A DNA stretch of 64,000 bases, taken from Mesobacillus maritimus. Lineage in GTDB: Bacteria; Bacillota; Bacilli; Bacillales; Cytobacillaceae. A program made the translations under genes and the position numbers. The DNA lies in the NCBI RefSeq assembly GCF_023715205.1, contig NZ_JAMBNR010000001.1, forward strand, positions 62,001-126,000. Direction: 5' to 3'. Under the pieces are notes generated by a model, which had not been told where the DNA came from, ran no database searches, and worked only from the letters and a program-made list of their open reading frames with translations. The first letter of the stretch is position 1. Every line of letters begins with the position of its first letter. Below, in pieces: positions 17,784-27,136 of the stretch.

Positions 17784-18802
17784 TTACCCTTTTGCCAGAT
17801 CATTTCGATCAGCAGAAAGTGGGGGTTGTTCAAGCCATTTATCATGATGTTGGCTCCATCCTCCGAGTATTTCAAAACCTCTACCATGATCCGGGAGTAG
17901 TCCATAACTAAATCACTTCTTTGACTCTCAGATATTGAGACGCCGAAATTTCCAATTCCAGCGTAAATCTTTAAACTAAAATGAAACATCATCAATTTCT
18001 CCGAAAAGGGAGGATCTGTTGAAATAGTAACCTCTTGATCAAGGGACATTGGAATAGGCAGGGAATAATTTTCAAGATATGAACGAAAAACTTTAATATG
18101 CTTTATGGCAATTTCTTTACCACGTTGGAGATATTGACGCACCTTACCTGTTTTAGATGCTTGAATAAACCCTGTTGCACTACTTGAACCAAGGGTATTG
18201 GACTGAATATTTGCGTAAAGATTGGTAACCTCAGTTCCTGTAAGAGCCGGGCGCCTGCCTAATCTTTCTAACACGAAAAATTGCTTTTGAACAAACTCCA
18301 CTTTCTCAGGATACGGGATGGTAGGTGGTCGTGTGGCAAGTCCTTTTTCTAAGAGAATCCTCGTCGCTTCCGTGTCTAATTCAGTGGACGATGTAATTCC
18401 TTTTGCGTAGAACGACCGAATATCATCTCGGTAAATATTCGGTAGCATCCTCCCATAGGTCATTAAACCTCCTTTTGCCATATTTTTAATGTATTGCAAA
18501 TAAAAAATATCGGAAAAAAGGCGTTCCGCATTTAGGTTGACGTCTTCTTTTGTGAAACCTTGTGGAATTAGAATCTTTTCTTCTGTAAAAATACTCTTGA
18601 TGATTTCAATATGTTGTTGTGAAAGGTCAAGGGCATGTAGGATTAACTTTTTAATATCTTGATCATCTATATGCTTTAGGTAATACTGAAATACACATAT
18701 TGACATGCTGTCCGATAAATAAGTTGTCCATAAATAGGAAACCTCTGCAGCAGTTAGTTTAACGGATTTGTTACTATTTCCCAGTATCAGCACCTCCATC
18801 AT
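17784..18802 (-). pseudogene. DUF3231 family gene with a C-terminal 1-base frameshift
   Basis: About 338 aa when corrected. DUF3231 proteins of bacilli are duplicated helical, ferritin-like modules of unknown role; both repeats are visible (LTAAEVSYLWTTYLSDSM near the start and LTGTEVTNLYANIQSNTL mid-protein). As sequenced the frame leaves the family near 17841-17850 and translates through the terminator, giving a hydrophobic tail. One base more there yields HDKWLEQPPLSADRNDLAKG and a stop at 17784, the typical family ending. The start is unclear because GGAGGTG lies inside the first codons. Confidence 0.7.
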
Positions 18803-18859
18803 AGAATTAATGTGACCAAATAAGGATTAGATATGACGAATAAAGTATTTGATAAATGT

Positions 18860-19744
18860 CTAATGTATATCTTTCTTTTTGAATTGACCTCCACGAACTT
18901 CCGCGATATCACCTATGGCTAGAAAGGCATCAGGGTCCCAGTATTGCACGATACGAGTTAGTTTTGATTCTTCAATACGGTTAATCACAACAAAAATTAC
19001 ACGTTTGTCATCCCCACTATAAGCACCAGTTCCTTGTAGAAAAGTCACTCCTCTACCTAACCGAGCATTGATGCTATCCGCAATTTCTTTTGAAAAGTCA
19101 CTGATAATCCAAACTGATTTAGTCTGTTCGAAACCTTCTACAACTGCATCAATGGCTTTTGAAGCGATATAGTATGTTAGCAATGAGTACATGGCACGAT
19201 CCCAAGTAAACACAAATCCTGCTGTACCAAGAATGAAGAAATTAAAAAACATAACAATATTCCCTACAGATAAAGGGGCCTTTTTACTGATTAAAATGGC
19301 GAGTATTTCCGTCCCGTCTAAGGCCCCTCCACTGCGAATTACTATACCGACTCCAATACCAATCAGCATCCCCCCGAAAACGGTTGCTAACAATACATCG
19401 TCTGTAAAAGCTTCAGCATGGTGCAGTATGACGGTAAAGAATGACAACATTGTAATGCCGTAGGTTGTAGAAATAGCAAAAGTTTTTCCGATTTGTTTGT
19501 AACCCAAATAAACGAAAGGAAGGTTTAAAAGAAAGAGGAAAACACCAAGTCGTAAGCCCGAAAGATGGGCAAGCATGATGGATATACCAGTAATCCCACC
19601 ATCAACAACATAATTTGGAACCAAAAAAACCTCTAAACCTACAGCCATTAGCAATGCACCTAAGGTAATCAAAACGACTCTGGCAATCACTTTAATGAGC
19701 GAAAGTTTTGGATGTTCAATATTCTCTTCAACTGTGTTTTTCAT
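18860..19744 (-). CDS. YitT family membrane protein (DUF161 with DUF2179)
   Basis: 294 aa from an ATG with GGAGG 6 bases upstream; an earlier ATG has no RBS. Five membrane helices (about residues 15-190) carry YitT motifs VPNYVVDGGITGISIML and GGALDGTEILAILISK. A cytoplasmic DUF2179 domain follows (VWIISDFSKEIADSI, RVIFVVINRIEESKL). Function unknown; bacilli carry many paralogs. Confidence 0.9.
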   Translation of the reverse strand: MKNTVEENIEHPKLSLIKVIARVVLITLGALLMAVGLEVFLVPNYVVDGGITGISIMLAHLSGLRLGVFLFLLNLPFVYLGYKQIGKTFAISTTYGITMLSFFTVILHHAEAFTDDVLLATVFGGMLIGIGVGIVIRSGGALDGTEILAILISKKAPLSVGNIVMFFNFFILGTAGFVFTWDRAMYSLLTYYIASKAIDAVVEGFEQTKSVWIISDFSKEIADSINARLGRGVTFLQGTGAYSGDDKRVIFVVINRIEESKLTRIVQYWDPDAFLAIGDIAEVRGGQFKKKDIH

Positions 19745-19966
19745 AACATTCCTCCACAATTTCTCATTATGGACAACAATTATAAGTTGCATAACAAAAC
19801 TAAAAGACTGTTTTCGGCTAGCATCCGATTTAATGTCATTAATGAACTTTTATAGGTTTGCTAAATAAAAACCTTTGACAGATTTTACAAACAGGTGTAG
19901 ATTCATATAGTAGTATATTCAAATAATCAGATATATTAATATAAGGAGAACGGAGGATTTGTTGCT

Positions 19967-21721
19967 GTGTTGCAAAAGGGGTTTTTTCGTGGGAGATATA
20001 AGGGTTATTCCTTACAATCGCTTCAAAAAGATTTGATTTCTGGTATTGTTGTAGGGGTGATTGCCATTCCATTAGGGATGGCATTTGCGATTGCTTCTGG
20101 TGTAAAGCCTGAGTACGGTATTTATACTACGATTATTGCGGGAATTCTTATTTCGCTTTTTGGGGGGAGTAAATACCAAATTGGTGGCCCTACAGGAGCT
20201 TTCATCCCAATTTTGTTTGGTGTAGTAGTAACCTACGGATTTGAAAACCTCTTAATAGCTGGGTTTCTGGCTGGCTTGATCTTGGTGTTGATGGGTTTGT
20301 TTAGATTAGGCTCATTGATAAAATTTATCCCAAGGCCAGTTACAATAGGTTTTACATCAGGAATTGCTGTCATCATTTTCACTGGGCAAATCTCAAATTT
20401 CCTCGGTCTCACTGGAGTAGAGAAACATGAATTATTTCTTGATAACATGAGAGAAATTGTTATTCACCTTGATACGATGAATCCTTATAGTATTTTGACG
20501 GCTATAATTTGTTTGATTACGATTATTTTCACACCAAAGTTTTTTCCAAAGATACCGGGCCCATTAATTGGTCTATTAATTTCGACATTGTTGGCTAGCA
20601 TGCTTTACCCTAATCAAGTTTCAACAATCGGATCAACCTATGGAGAAATTTCAAATACGCTACCTACGTTTTCATTCCCCGAAATTACATGGGAAAAGAT
20701 TCAGTTGTTAATTCGGCCAGCATTTGTGATTGCAATTCTCGGTGCGATTGAGTCCTTATTATCAGCTGTTGTTGCAGACGGAATGACCAATAGCAAACAC
20801 AATAGCAATCGGGAATTAATTGGGCAGGGAATTGCCAATATGGTAGCACCCTTGTTTTCAGGAATCCCGGCTACGGGAGCGATTGCGAGAACAGCAACAA
20901 ACATTAAAAATGGTGCAGTATCACCATTCTCAGGAATCATACATGGAATTGTCGTTTTACTCGTTTTACTGATGTTTGCTCCATTTGCTTCAAAAATTCC
21001 ATTAGCAAGCATGGCTCCTATCCTCATGGTTGTTGCTTGGAATATGAGTGAACGGCATGTCTTTTATCATTTATTAAAAACAAAAACAGCTGATTCACTT
21101 ATTCTAGTGGTTACATTTTTATTAACAATCTTTGTGAATTTAACAGCAGCTGTTGAAGTAGGGCTTGTTTTAGCAGTGATTATATTTACGAAACGTATGA
21201 GTGATGTAATGGTGACAACGAAAGTGCTCCCGCACCCTAAAAATAAAAAAGTGGACAGTGATATCGTAACCAATAAACATGATTGTCCGCAGATTAGTAT
21301 TTATAATGTAGAAGGACCACTTTTCTTTGGTGCGGCACAAACATTTGAACATTCAATCATGAGTACCATTCATTATAAACCAAAGGTACTCCTGCTAAGA
21401 ATGGGAAAAGTTCCTTTTATGGATACAACTGGAGAAGCGAATTTTTCCAGCATTGTTCGTCATTTTTCTCAACATGGCATTGTTCTGATTTCTGGTATCC
21501 AACAACAACCTAAAGGACTATTAATAAAAACAGGTTTATTTGATATTATTGGTAAAGAGCACTTTTTCAATCATACAGGAGAAGCGATTGAATATGCTTT
21601 AAACCAAATTAATCAGCAGAAATGTTTAGGTTGTAAACATTTTGCGTTTAGAGAATGTAGAGCATTTTCGGATGTAAAGCAAGACTCAGTAGATAAACGA
21701 CCAGTTGTAACTAGCTATTAG
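19967..21721 (+). CDS. SulP family anion transporter with STAS domain
   Basis: 584 aa, starting at GTG 19967 (or TTG 19970) after CGGAGG. SulP signatures are the N-terminal GMAFAIASGVKPEYGIYT and GGPTGAFIPILFG; roughly 10-14 membrane helices precede a cytoplasmic STAS domain (about 440-550). The tail has a CxxC pair (CLGCKHFAFREC), unusual for SulP. Substrates are sulfate, bicarbonate or similar anions. It forms an operon with the following ArsR-type regulator, which may sense metal or redox through its own cysteines or another ligand. Confidence 0.9.
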   Translation: MLQKGFFRGRYKGYSLQSLQKDLISGIVVGVIAIPLGMAFAIASGVKPEYGIYTTIIAGILISLFGGSKYQIGGPTGAFIPILFGVVVTYGFENLLIAGFLAGLILVLMGLFRLGSLIKFIPRPVTIGFTSGIAVIIFTGQISNFLGLTGVEKHELFLDNMREIVIHLDTMNPYSILTAIICLITIIFTPKFFPKIPGPLIGLLISTLLASMLYPNQVSTIGSTYGEISNTLPTFSFPEITWEKIQLLIRPAFVIAILGAIESLLSAVVADGMTNSKHNSNRELIGQGIANMVAPLFSGIPATGAIARTATNIKNGAVSPFSGIIHGIVVLLVLLMFAPFASKIPLASMAPILMVVAWNMSERHVFYHLLKTKTADSLILVVTFLLTIFVNLTAAVEVGLVLAVIIFTKRMSDVMVTTKVLPHPKNKKVDSDIVTNKHDCPQISIYNVEGPLFFGAAQTFEHSIMSTIHYKPKVLLLRMGKVPFMDTTGEANFSSIVRHFSQHGIVLISGIQQQPKGLLIKTGLFDIIGKEHFFNHTGEAIEYALNQINQQKCLGCKHFAFRECRAFSDVKQDSVDKRPVVTSY

Positions 21722-21741
21722 TTGAAAGAGGGGCAAAAGGA

Positions 21742-22077
21742 TTGAATCTTGAAATGCAGCGTTTTAAAGCAGACTTTTTCAAAGCATTGGCCCATCCTCT
21801 AAGGATACGTATTCTAGAGTTGTTATCCGAGGGGGATAAAAATGTAAATGAAATGAAAAATTTAATAGGCAGTGAAGGTTCGGCTGTCTCACAACAATTA
21901 ACCGTTCTCCGTAATAAAAACATTGTAATGGGCAGAAAAGAAGGGAATCAGGTCATTTACTCGCTTAGAGATCCCATGATAGTTGAACTTCTTGGTGTCG
22001 CTCGGCAAATCTTTAACAATCATTTAGTCGATACGATTTCAATGCTTGATAAAATCAATGATGAACAAAATTTTTGA
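21742..22077 (+). CDS. ArsR-family transcriptional regulator
   Basis: 111 aa winged helix-turn-helix from a TTG start, 20 bases after sulP. Visible features are KALAHPLRIRILELL, the recognition region GSEGSAVSQQLTVLRNKNIV and the wing GRKEGNQVIYSLRD. The ArsR metal motif ELCVCDL is absent; there is no cysteine at all, so it is probably not a classical metal sensor. Most likely controls the sulP operon, whose promoter region has an AT-rich dyad near 19915-19940. Confidence 0.85.
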   Translation: MNLEMQRFKADFFKALAHPLRIRILELLSEGDKNVNEMKNLIGSEGSAVSQQLTVLRNKNIVMGRKEGNQVIYSLRDPMIVELLGVARQIFNNHLVDTISMLDKINDEQNF

Positions 22078-22110
22078 GAAATAAGGGAATGGAATTTGTT
22101 AACTACGTTT

Positions 22111-22155
22111 AAGACTGTAGGTAAACTTGATCAAAATCGAGTTATCTGCAGTCTT
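22111..22155 (+). terminator. terminator of the sulP-arsR operon
   Basis: AAGACTG..G and C..CAGTCTT pair in a long imperfect stem followed by TTTATTTTA. Confidence 0.7.
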
Positions 22156-22371
22156 TTATTTTACGTAAGTAAATAGCTATTAATTTTTGTTTACTATCGT
22201 CTAATTGAAATTAAACAATATAGATTTTTGCTCATGTCTGCTTTAATAGAACGGTTTAGTAATATACCAAAAAACACGAAAAAAATTATATAATTTTACT
22301 ATCCCTTTCCTTTAAGTTATGTTATATTATTTAAAAATTCGAAGAACTGTACTAGTTAGGAAGGTGAAAGA

Positions 22372-25134
22372 ATGACAACAGGATTAAAAATAAATGACAG
22401 TAGTCTTCCACTGCGTCGTGATGTAAAAATGTTAGGTGATATGTTAGGTGAAATTTTAATGTATCAAGGTGGTTCTTCACTATTAAATAAGGTTGAGAAA
22501 ATTCGACTTATGTGTAAAGAACTTCGAAATGATTTTAAAACAGAAGTATATGAAGAACTGAAACAGGAAATTTCTAATCTAAATCCCCCGATGCGAAAAC
22601 AGGTGATTCGCGCGTTTGCTGTTTATTTTCATCTTGTAAATATCGCTGAACAAAATCATCGAATAAGAAGACGTCGCGAATATCAACTTCAGGCGGAAGG
22701 GAATGCTCAACCAGGTTCAATTGACCTCGCAATTCAATCGTTAAAGGAGAATAACATTTCTTCTGAAGTAATACAGAATGTTTTAGAAAAAATATCTCTG
22801 GAGTTAATTATTACAGCACATCCTACTGAGGCTACAAAAAGATCCATTCTTGAACTGCAGAAAAGGATAGCGGATTTATTGAAAACATTAAATAATCCAC
22901 TTCTTTCGCAGAAAGAACAAAAGCAACTGAAGGAAAGTCTTTTTAATGAGATAATGGCTCTTTGGCAAACAGACGAGCTTCGTCATCGTAAGCCTACAGT
23001 CATTGATGAAGTCCGTAATGGTTTGTATTATTTTGATAAAACCTTATTTGATGTTCTACCCGAGATTCATCAAGAGGTTGAGGAAAGATTAGAAGCTCAT
23101 TATCCTGAAAAAGAATGGGAGGTACCGAACTTCCTTTGGTTTGGATCATGGATTGGTGGGGACCGCGATGGGAATCCACATGTTACTCCTGAAGTCACTT
23201 GGGAGACTTTAAATAAGCAAAAACGACTAGTAGTGAAAAAGTATAAAAAAGTCCTTGTTGAATTGATGAAGCGAATGAGTCATTCCACAACACGTGTAAA
23301 TGTTAGTGAGGAACTCGTTAAGTCGCTACCAAATGAAGAGAGTAGTTACCTTGAGGATGATCAAAAGTGGCCAATTGAAAACGAGGTATATCGTCGCAAA
23401 TTTGCTGTTATCATTACTCGTTTAAAAGCTGTAGGGGAATCCGAGATTGGATACAAATCTGCGGACGAACTATTAAAAGACTTATATATGGTTAAACGAA
23501 GCATTTATCAACATCATCCGAAAAATCACGAATTAAAAATGCTTCAAAAACTAATCCGTCAAGTTCAGCTGTTCGGTTTTCATCTTGCCACATTAGATAT
23601 TCGAAATCATAGTGGGGAACACGAAAACGCAATAACAGAAATTTTACGGAAAGCAAGAATTACACAAGATTACCAGTCTTTATCTGAGGATGAAAAAGTG
23701 AAGATTTTACAGGATACGCTACGGGATCCTCGCTCTTTACTTCTTCTTCATGAAGATTATTCAAAAGAAACTCAACAAATGTTAGATGTATTCAAGTTAA
23801 TAAAAAGAGCTCATCAAACATTTGGAAAAAGATCGATTTCAGTTTATCTGATTTCCATGACGCAATCACCTAGCGATATTCTAGAGGTTCTAGTTCTGGC
23901 AAAAGAGGCAGGAATCTATCGCTTACATGTCGATGGTTCTGTTGAAAGTGATTTAAATGTTGCTCCACTTTTGGAGACCATTGATGATTTAACTGCAGGG
24001 CCAAAAATTATGGAAACTCTATTCCAAATGCCAGTTTACCGTGAACATTTAAAAGAACTGAATAACCAACAAGAAATAATGCTTGGCTATTCAGACGGAA
24101 GCAAAGATGGTGGAACACTCACAGCAAACTGGAAGCTATATAAAGCCCAGGTTGAAATCCATGAGATGGCAAAAAAATATCAAATTGGATTAAAGTTTTT
24201 CCATGGTCGTGGAGGCTCACTTGGACGTGGGGGCGGACCTTTGCATCGTAGCTTAATATCCCAACCACTGGAAACATTAGGAGAAGGAATTAAAATTACA
24301 GAGCAAGGGGAAGTGCTTTCTTCTCGATATTTAATTGAAGATATCGCATTCCGTAGTCTTGAACAAGCTACCTCAACCTTATTGCAAGCAGCGGCTCATG
24401 TTTTAAAAGATTCGGAGCAAGCGCACCATCGTGATTCCCGTTGGGTTGAAGCAATTGAGGAAGCGACGAATATTTCCTTAAAGAAATACCAAGATCTTGT
24501 GTTTAAAGACCCAGACTTCCTTACTTATTTTAATGAAGCTACACCACTAAATGAAATTGGTGAATTAAATATAGGTTCTCGTCCGATGAGCCGAAAAAAC
24601 AGCGCTCAATTTGAAAATTTAAGGGCAATCCCTTGGGTTTTTGCTTGGACACAAAGTCGTCAACTCCTACCAGGGTGGTACGCAGCAGGCTCTGGCTTAG
24701 AAAATTTTGCAAGTAAAAGTGAACAAAACATGGAACTTCTGCGCGAAATGTACGCAGAATGGCCTTTTTTCCGTTCTACAGTTGATAATTTACAAATGGC
24801 TCTAATGAAGGCGGATTTAACAACTGCTAAAGAATATTCGCAGCTAGTTAAAGATAAAGAAGTCTCTGAACGTATTTTTTCGAATATCGTAGATGAATAT
24901 AATCGAACGAAAGATGTTCTTTTAAAAATAACAGAAGATGAGGAATTACTAGATCACACGCCAAACATTAAAGAATCGGTACACCGAAGAAATCCTTATG
25001 TAGATCCATTAAATTTTATTCAAGTCGAACTCATCAAAGAAATCCGTAACGTAGAAGAACCAGATGAAGAACTTATGACACAAGTTTTATTGACCATTAG
25101 CGGTGTGGCTGCAGGCTTGAGAAATACTGGTTGA
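22372..25134 (+). CDS. ppc: phosphoenolpyruvate carboxylase
   Basis: 920 aa, full length. It carboxylates PEP to oxaloacetate to refill the TCA cycle. Catalytic signatures are ELIITAHPTEATKRS (His), SWIGGDRDGNPHVT, LGYSDGSKDGG, FFHGRGGSLGRGGGP, and the C-terminal NTG end. GAAGGTGAAAG precedes the ATG. It is monocistronic. Many bacilli rely on pyruvate carboxylase, so ppc is a genuine but variable trait in the group. Confidence 0.97.
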   Translation: MTTGLKINDSSLPLRRDVKMLGDMLGEILMYQGGSSLLNKVEKIRLMCKELRNDFKTEVYEELKQEISNLNPPMRKQVIRAFAVYFHLVNIAEQNHRIRRRREYQLQAEGNAQPGSIDLAIQSLKENNISSEVIQNVLEKISLELIITAHPTEATKRSILELQKRIADLLKTLNNPLLSQKEQKQLKESLFNEIMALWQTDELRHRKPTVIDEVRNGLYYFDKTLFDVLPEIHQEVEERLEAHYPEKEWEVPNFLWFGSWIGGDRDGNPHVTPEVTWETLNKQKRLVVKKYKKVLVELMKRMSHSTTRVNVSEELVKSLPNEESSYLEDDQKWPIENEVYRRKFAVIITRLKAVGESEIGYKSADELLKDLYMVKRSIYQHHPKNHELKMLQKLIRQVQLFGFHLATLDIRNHSGEHENAITEILRKARITQDYQSLSEDEKVKILQDTLRDPRSLLLLHEDYSKETQQMLDVFKLIKRAHQTFGKRSISVYLISMTQSPSDILEVLVLAKEAGIYRLHVDGSVESDLNVAPLLETIDDLTAGPKIMETLFQMPVYREHLKELNNQQEIMLGYSDGSKDGGTLTANWKLYKAQVEIHEMAKKYQIGLKFFHGRGGSLGRGGGPLHRSLISQPLETLGEGIKITEQGEVLSSRYLIEDIAFRSLEQATSTLLQAAAHVLKDSEQAHHRDSRWVEAIEEATNISLKKYQDLVFKDPDFLTYFNEATPLNEIGELNIGSRPMSRKNSAQFENLRAIPWVFAWTQSRQLLPGWYAAGSGLENFASKSEQNMELLREMYAEWPFFRSTVDNLQMALMKADLTTAKEYSQLVKDKEVSERIFSNIVDEYNRTKDVLLKITEDEELLDHTPNIKESVHRRNPYVDPLNFIQVELIKEIRNVEEPDEELMTQVLLTISGVAAGLRNTG

Positions 25135-25144
25135 TGAAAATGAA

Positions 25145-25172
25145 AGCAACAGCCTTTATAAGGGCTGTTGCT
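25145..25172 (+). terminator. bidirectional terminator after ppc
   Basis: AGCAACAGCC and GGCTGTTGCT form a perfect 10-bp stem followed by T7, between the convergent ppc and DMT transporter genes. Confidence 0.92.
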
Positions 25173-25183
25173 TTTTTTATTCC

Positions 25184-26149
25184 TTAAAGGTTCAAGGCTT
25201 TCTGTGTGGTTTCCTCTTTTTTCCGAGATACATAACTGTGTGCAACCATTCCTAGGATGACAATGAACATTCCAATCCAAGATAAAGGAGTAGGAAGAGG
25301 CAGGGATAAAATAAACATTTCGCCAATTAATGCAAACAATACTTCAATTGATTGAGTGGCTTCAACTGCAGCTAATTGTTGCATATTTCCTCGGACAAGG
25401 TCAGTTGCCATAAAAAAGAGGATTGTGGCTATGACACCTGAAGAAATCGCTACAATTAAGGATTGGATACTCTGTTGTACGGAAGGAGGACCAACTGTCA
25501 TAATTCCATAAATTGAGAGGACGAGCCAAAAAGGTAAACTTGCAAGTGTCATACCGAGAACTCGTTGATAGGCGTCTAGACGTCCATTACAAATTTCCAT
25601 CATTTTTCGATTTCCTAGCGGGTAAGCAAAAGATGCGATCAGCACAGGTAGAATCCCTAGCAGAAAGCTTGTTATCGGAATACTTTGAGCATGTTCAATT
25701 TGCATCAGTACAATTCCCAATAAAATCATCATAGACATGATTAGACCTTTAAGAGGGATTTTCCCTCTAATTTTTTGCTTCCCGACAGTTTCCCAGAAGA
25801 GCGGAGCAAGTAAAGAACCAGAAATAATGGTGATTTGCCAAGTTCCTGCAATAAGCCACCCTGGTGAATAAGCAGCAGCGAAGCAGAGAGGGGCATAAAA
25901 CATACCAAACCCAACAAAACTCCACCCAAACCAACTTATAGGTTGTTCTTTCATCACAGCAAACAAAGTACGTAGATTTTTACGAAATAAAACTATAATG
26001 ACTAAAAAAGGGACCATAAATATGTAGCGAAGTGAAGCGCTCCAAATCCAACTGCCGCCGGATAAATCCATCGCACGATTGACAACAAAGGTAACAGCGA
26101 AAAAAAGAGCTGATAAAACACCTAGTAAAATTGGTCGTATTCTGAACAC
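25184..26149 (-). CDS. DMT-superfamily exporter (multidrug resistance EmrE-like, ten-helix)
   Basis: 321 aa with ten hydrophobic helices. The N-terminal segment GVLSALFFAVTFVVNRAMDL and a mid-protein repeat fit the multidrug-resistance efflux branch of drug/metabolite transporters. Likely an inner-membrane exporter; substrate unknown. Convergent with ppc. Confidence 0.8.
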   Translation of the reverse strand: MFRIRPILLGVLSALFFAVTFVVNRAMDLSGGSWIWSASLRYIFMVPFLVIIVLFRKNLRTLFAVMKEQPISWFGWSFVGFGMFYAPLCFAAAYSPGWLIAGTWQITIISGSLLAPLFWETVGKQKIRGKIPLKGLIMSMMILLGIVLMQIEHAQSIPITSFLLGILPVLIASFAYPLGNRKMMEICNGRLDAYQRVLGMTLASLPFWLVLSIYGIMTVGPPSVQQSIQSLIVAISSGVIATILFFMATDLVRGNMQQLAAVEATQSIEVLFALIGEMFILSLPLPTPLSWIGMFIVILGMVAHSYVSRKKEETTQKALNL

Positions 26150-26228
26150 CTCCTATTAAGGAATTGCTGAATCATAAAAACACTATAGCTAACTTTGAAA
26201 GAATATTCAATAAGTTTAAAACCATAAA

Positions 26229-26259
26229 AAATAATCCACCATTGTTGGAGGATTATTTT
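26229..26259. terminator. hairpin terminator between the DMT exporter and DUF6254 genes
   Basis: AATAATCC and GGATTATT pair with a short loop, flanked by A-run and T-run. It lies just after the DUF6254 stop codon on the minus strand. Confidence 0.75.
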
Positions 26260-26276
26260 AATGTATCCTAAGAGGA

Positions 26277-26399
26277 TCATTTATGGCGTTTTGTTGTTTC
26301 CTCAGCAAGTTGATCTAAGGATTTAACTTTCCCGTGGGGATTTTGTTGTTCTTTGCGTTGTCTCCATTGTCTTTCACGCTGATTCTGAGATTGGGTCAT
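26277..26399 (-). CDS. DUF6254 family small protein
   Basis: 40 aa, very basic and polar: MTQSQNQRERQWRQRKEQQ then NPHGKVKSLDQL near the middle. The NPHGKVKSLD core matches a tiny conserved bacilli family. GGGGAAGAGG lies just before the ATG and a terminator follows the stop codon, which supports a real gene. Function unknown. Confidence 0.78.
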   Translation of the reverse strand: MTQSQNQRERQWRQRKEQQNPHGKVKSLDQLAEETTKRHK

Positions 26400-26533
26400 T
26401 TCCTCTTCCCCTTTCTGTGTAGTTTTCACTTAGTAGAGTAACCACGGAAAAGATTTTCATCCAATTATCCTTAACCAAATACAGGGAGTGAAGTCTCACC
26501 ATTTTTTAAAGCTTGTTTCTTTTTGATTATGAG

Positions 26534-27073
26534 TTAGCACTCTTTCACATCTGTTAACAGTATTTTCTCAATTTCATTCATTACGTCATCGACTCTTTGA
26601 TTAAGAACAAATTCCTCTGTTGCAGCAATCGGATGGGGAATTGCCACAAAAGGATAATCTGGAATTCCTTGGGAAACCGCCATTGCCTTACCCGAGGTAA
26701 TGAAGGGAGTTGTCACAATAACAACAGTAGGAATACCTTGTTCTTCCAATATCACTCCATCGAGCAAACTGCCCGAACTACAGGAACCTCAATCACCTAC
26801 ACCAGTAATAATAAAATCGCATTTCTCAGCTAACATTTTAGCTTCATCTTTCGTTAATCCATGTGAGAAAGAGGATTTTTTATGATAAATTATCCCTTTT
26901 ATATGGTATTTTTCTCGCAATTTTTGTGCTACGTGTTGAACAACTACATCAGAATTTTTCTTTCCATTATCAATTAAACCAATGATGGAATCTTCGAACG
27001 ACTGAAGTCTTTTAGCCATTTTCTTTTCTGTTAAACTAGGGCCATTTGAAGGATTATATACAGTAATGCTCAT
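26534..27073 (-). CDS. UGSC family protein, probable selenoprotein with in-frame TGA
   Basis: 179 residues counting a TGA at 26789-26791 (codon 95) as selenocysteine. Start ATG 27073 has AAAGGAG 8 bases upstream. Before the TGA comes EKCDFIITGVGD, after it GSCSSGSLLDGVIL, giving the U-G-S-C motif that names the UGSC (seleno)protein family, a redox-type fold. Both sides are in the same frame, with no indel. A stem-loop follows the TGA at SECIS distance. If the organism lacks Sec machinery the gene is broken. Neighbour 27137 encodes a frequent genomic partner and lies 63 bp upstream. Confidence 0.75.
26761..26775 (-). other. candidate bacterial SECIS stem-loop
   Basis: On the minus strand CGGGC-AGTTT-GCTCG forms a 5-bp stem (one G-U pair) with a 5-nt loop whose second base is G. 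The loop starts 18 nt after the TGA. This fits the usual bacterial pattern of an apical loop with an early G some 16-37 nt downstream of UGA. A short stem may also arise by chance. Confidence 0.5.
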
Positions 27074-27136
27074 ATCCATAGCTCCTTTCTAGAAAAATTG
27101 AGAACCAATCACCGATTGGTATCAACCACATTCACT

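Noticed and set aside
26534-27073. Two separate genes split at the TGA
   Set aside because: Both halves are in the same frame, neither half is a complete domain, and the break falls exactly at the Sec/Cys position of the UGSC motif. The TTG start at 26767 for the second half has no RBS.
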